Shown here: piece by piece, positions 41,227-43,408 of the stretch
How the letters are laid out: every line of letters begins with the position of its first letter
Numbering within the stretch: position 1 is the first letter of the stretch
NCBI GenBank assembly: GCA_017441505.1
Contig: JAFRXL010000038.1
Location: forward strand, 1-43,408
DNA length: 43,408 bases
Source of the DNA: Ruminococcus sp.
GTDB taxonomy: Bacteria; Bacillota; Clostridia; Oscillospirales; Ruminococcaceae
Reading direction: 5' to 3'
Position numbers and translations under genes: made by a program
The notes under the pieces: model-generated
Seen by the model: the letters and a program-made list of their open reading frames with translations, nothing else
Databases searched by the model: none
Told to the model about the DNA's origin: nothing

Positions 41227-41655
41227 TCAGCTCACAGGCATCCTGAGACTGCCTCCGTCCTCGCTGTAGACCATAGATGCAACCGCAATATCATCGCAGA
41301 CAAGCAGCTCCGCAAGCATTTTCCGGCTATCGGGGCTGTAATTTTTTACATCATATACATACAGCTTCGCATTTCGTCCGGCGTACTTTCTTAGCTGAAG
41401 TCCCTGTTTATCCTGCATACGAACGTATTCTTCATATGCAGATGAAAACTCCTCCGGTATAACTATGTCCTTTGCCGCAACTTCCTCGACCTCCCAGCCG
41501 TGCAGAGCAAAATAGTCTATCCGCTCAGTAACGGTTGCCGCCGGCGGTTCGTCAGAGGGCTCTGAATCAGTCACGGACTTCTTATGCTCTGCTGTAATTA
41601 TCAATACTGCCGCCGCTGCTATAACAGCAGCTAATACAAATACTCGCTTTTTCAT
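41227..41655 (-). CDS. Membrane-anchored DUF4830-like protein
   Basis: A 142-residue protein with one N-terminal membrane helix or uncleaved signal (about 5-22, VFVLAAVIAAAAVLIITA), a linker, then an extracellular domain (about 45-142) with FALHGWEVEEVAAKDIVIPEEFSSAYEEYVRMQDKQGLQLRKYAGRNAKLYVYDVKNY, the pattern of DUF4830. Function unknown. AAGGAGGAG precedes the ATG. It ends 3 bases from the convergent nrdR stop. Confidence 0.7.
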   Translation of the reverse strand: MKKRVFVLAAVIAAAAVLIITAEHKKSVTDSEPSDEPPAATVTERIDYFALHGWEVEEVAAKDIVIPEEFSSAYEEYVRMQDKQGLQLRKYAGRNAKLYVYDVKNYSPDSRKMLAELLVCDDIAVASMVYSEDGGSLRMPVS

Positions 41656-41676
41656 ATGCTCCTCCTTGATTTCAAA

Positions 41677-41698
41677 TCTGAATAATTATATTCAGACA
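41677..41698. repeat. 22-bp palindromic direct repeat, left copy
   Basis: TCTGAATA-ATTA-TATTCAGA plus CA, identical to 41945-41966. The arms are a perfect 8-bp dyad. It lies about 22 bases before the DUF4830-like gene. Confidence 0.85.
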
Positions 41699-41740
41699 AA
41701 TTTATTGCAAAAATTTAAAATATTAATGATAACCAAAATT

Positions 41741-41927
41741 AAGGGATTCCAAAGGGTTTGCAACCCTTTGGTCAGGTCAAGGGCTGACAGCCCTTGTGGG
41801 GTGTGGGGCAAAGCCCCGCATATAACAGCAAAACGCTCCGCAAAGGGTGAATTCAAAAACAGTCCGGTGGACTGTTTTTGAAGAGGGGAAGCCCTGCACG
41901 AGAGGGCTTCCCCTAAAGGAATCAACA
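41741..41927. repeat. GC-rich hairpin cluster, copy 2 (family B)
   Basis: In the 341-base gap: CCAAAGGGTTTGCAACCCTTTGG (41749-41771), CAAGGGCTGACAGCCCTTG (41778-41796), GGGGCAAAGCCCC (41805-41818), CAAAAACAGTCCGGTGGACTGTTTTTG (41854-41880) and GGGGAAGCCCTGCACGAGAGGGCTTCCCC-type stem (41884-41913). Hairpins read in segments of 20 bases or less; the last pairs GGGGAAGCCCT with AGGGCTTCCCC. Its first 31 bases match family B copy 1. Confidence 0.75.
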
Positions 41928-41932
41928 CCTTT

Positions 41933-41966
41933 TTAACACATCGCTCTGAATAATTATATTCAGACA
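41933..41966 (+). promoter_or_regulatory. rsuA-type promoter overlapping the right 22-bp palindrome
   Basis: TTAACA (41933-41938), 16 bp, TATATT (41955-41960). The second palindrome copy (41945-41966) covers the -10, so a protein bound there would block transcription. Confidence 0.55.
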
Positions 41967-41996
41967 TACATTTAATTTATACCGAAAGGTGATACT

Positions 41997-42776
41997 ATGC
42001 CGATGATACGTCTTGATAAATTCATTTCCGAACGTACAGAATTTTCACGCAGCCAGATAAAACAGCTTACCGCTAAGGGTGCTGTTTCAGTTAACGGAAA
42101 TACTGTTAAAAAATCTGATTTAAAGATCGACCCCGATACAGATTCCGTTTCAGTTCAGGGCAGACTGCTCTCAGGTGATAAGCATAAATATATTTTGCTG
42201 AACAAGCCTCAGGGATATGTCAGCTCAACTGAAAGTACCGAAGGTCCGTCAGTGCTTGAACTGATACCGCCGGAAATACGCACAAAAGGAATGTTCCCTG
42301 CCGGAAGGCTCGATAAGGACTCTATAGGGGCACTCCTTATCACAGATGACGGTGAATTGGCACATCGGATGCTCTCGCCGAAAAGCCATATTCCCAAAAT
42401 TTATATTGTGAAACTTGCCAGACCATATGAAAGCAAATATGTTGACATATTCAAAAAAGGTATTAAATTGGCTGACGGCGAGACCTGTCTCCCCGCAGAA
42501 GTGAAAAGCTCAGAATACTGCGATAAACTGGCTTTTGTTCAGCTTTACGAGGGAAAATATCATCAAGTTAAAAGAATGTTCGCAGCTGTTGGCAATCATG
42601 TAGAAATTTTGATGAGATTTTCGCTCGGCAGCCTTGTTTTGCCCGAAAAACTGGCTTTAGGAGAGTGTATGGAATTATTGCACAAAGATGTTGAAAACTT
42701 ATTCGTCCAACCTGTTTTTGAGCGGATTTGTGCCGATTTTCCGGAAGTTTTTTCGGCAAATCTAATAAACATATAA
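41997..42776 (+). CDS. 16S rRNA pseudouridine synthase RsuA family
   Basis: A 259-residue enzyme. An N-terminal S4 RNA-binding domain (MIRLDKFISERTEFSRSQIKQLTAKGAVSVNGN) is followed by the RsuA/RluB catalytic domain: YILLNKPQGYVSS, the active-site GRLDKDSIGALLITDDG (catalytic Asp near residue 102) and EGKYHQVKRMFAAVGNHV. It probably modifies 16S rRNA; RluB-type alternatives act on 23S. GAAAGG precedes the ATG. Confidence 0.9.
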   Translation: MPMIRLDKFISERTEFSRSQIKQLTAKGAVSVNGNTVKKSDLKIDPDTDSVSVQGRLLSGDKHKYILLNKPQGYVSSTESTEGPSVLELIPPEIRTKGMFPAGRLDKDSIGALLITDDGELAHRMLSPKSHIPKIYIVKLARPYESKYVDIFKKGIKLADGETCLPAEVKSSEYCDKLAFVQLYEGKYHQVKRMFAAVGNHVEILMRFSLGSLVLPEKLALGECMELLHKDVENLFVQPVFERICADFPEVFSANLINI

Positions 42777-42800
42777 TTATAACTTTGTCAATTTAGCATC

Positions 42801-42829
42801 TTGAAATATTTATGAAAATTTGGTATTAT
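42801..42829 (+). promoter_or_regulatory. Promoter of the ABC ATPase gene
   Basis: TTGAAA (42801-42806), 17 bp and TATTAT (42824-42829), about 65 bases before the ATG at 42894. Confidence 0.75.
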
Positions 42830-42893
42830 ATTAATATAGCTGATACTGTTTAGAGATATCGGCAAGAAATATTGAACTGGAGGACTGGACTAA

Positions 42894-43408
42894 ATGGCAG
42901 GCTTAACACTTAAAGGCATTTATAAGAAATATCCGGGCGGCGTTGTTGCTGTTTCAGATGTTAATTTAGAGATAAGAGATAAGGAATTCATCGTTCTCGT
43001 TGGACCTTCCGGATGCGGAAAGTCAACAACTCTTCGTATGATCGCAGGTCTTGAAGAGATCTCAGAAGGTGAACTTTATATAGGCGATCGTCTCGTTAAC
43101 GACATCGCTCCTAAGGATAGAGATATTGCGATGGTTTTCCAGAACTACGCTCTTTATCCGCATATGACTGTTTTCGATAACATGGCTTTCGGACTCAAGC
43201 TCCGTAAAGTTCCTAAGGATGAAATAGAGAGAAAGGTTAACGAAGCTGCTAAGATACTCGACCTTTCACACCTCCTCGACAGAAAACCAAAGGCTATGTC
43301 CGGTGGTCAGAGACAGAGAGTTGCTCTCGGTCGTGCTATCGTTCGTTCACCTAAGGTATTCCTCCTCGACGAGCCTCTCTCAAACCTCGATGCTAAGCTC
43401 CGTGCTCA
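42894..43408 (+). CDS. ABC sugar transporter ATPase, MsmK/MsmX/UgpC type, cut by the window
   Basis: The first 171 codons of a CUT1-type ATPase. Walker [14 protein letters not shown]-loop [11 protein letters not shown], signature [15 protein letters not shown] and Walker [17 protein letters not shown] are all present; the C-terminal regulatory domain lies beyond the edge. Stand-alone MsmX-type ATPases power several oligosaccharide importers at once, which fits the many polysaccharide-degrading enzymes here. GGAGG (42879-42883) precedes the ATG. Confidence 0.95.
   Translation, partial: MAGLTLKGIYKKYPGGVVAVSDVNLEIRDKEFIVLVGPSGCGKSTTLRMIAGLEEISEGELYIGDRLVNDIAPKDRDIAMVFQNYALYPHMTVFDNMAFGLKLRKVPKDEIERKVNEAAKILDLSHLLDRKPKAMSGGQRQRVALGRAIVRSPKVFLLDEPLSNLDAKLRA

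Noticed and set aside
1-43408. CRISPR arrays, tRNA or rRNA genes and insertion sequences.
   Set aside because: No regularly spaced identical repeats, no tRNA-like T-arm plus CCA context and no transposase were seen.

Overview
The window looks like a chromosomal segment of a cellulolytic Ruminococcus (Oscillospiraceae, low-GC Gram-positive). The evidence is two secreted GH9 cellulases, three dockerin-type modules, Thr-rich linkers, a Clostridium-type ChW surface protein, the sporulation order yabP-yabQ-divIC-yabR, and a MsmK/MsmX-type ABC ATPase. I cannot fix the species.

Layout. 1-6.4 kb: two minus-strand GH9 cellulases, then a cytosolic sugar-binding-domain/GGDEF protein. 6.5-8.4 kb: a long palindromic repeat and the yabP-yabQ-divIC-yabR operon. 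8.5-14.5 kb: a Wzz-like membrane protein, an intracellular GH43, glmM (TTG start), a possible small RNA, a nitroreductase and a small ribbon-helix-helix regulator. 14.6-15.5 kb: rplM-rpsI behind a consensus promoter. 15.52-28.55 kb: an integrated mobile element in the 3' end of rpsI. 28.7-43.4 kb: a ChW protein, panBCD, a GH16 with a degenerate dockerin, a FliB-like protein, a double GH43 cellulosomal enzyme, a membrane sulfatase-fold protein, a TIM-barrel protein with nrdR, a DUF4830-like lipid- or membrane-anchored protein, an rRNA pseudouridine synthase and the start of an ABC ATPase.

The island at 15.52-28.55 kb is the most interesting part. It is bounded by a 10-bp direct repeat (AAGAGATAAT) and has 11-bp-phased arm repeats (GTAACTAAC) just inside both ends. 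It encodes a tyrosine integrase, an XRE regulator, an excisionase-like protein, a P4-type primase-helicase and MobC beside an oriT-like dyad, but no relaxase. The cargo is defence genes: a Type IIS-like AlwI-family restriction system with a fused double methyltransferase, an Abi_C abortive-infection protein, and two TIR modules. Each TIR module contains a closely related small three-helix membrane protein. One module is a + strand pair (membrane protein, TIR). The other is the tail of the restriction operon (TIR, ThsB-like TIR, membrane protein). No ThsA-like effector is present, so a TIR-plus-membrane-effector system is my main candidate for an undescribed or poorly described system.

The non-coding DNA is also structured. 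There are two copies of a ~270-340 bp long palindrome whose arms differ in sequence but still pair, a second family of GC-rich hairpin clusters, a 22-bp palindromic direct repeat flanking one of those clusters, and a recurring extended -10 promoter, TGGTATAAT. No tRNA, rRNA, IS element or CRISPR array was seen.
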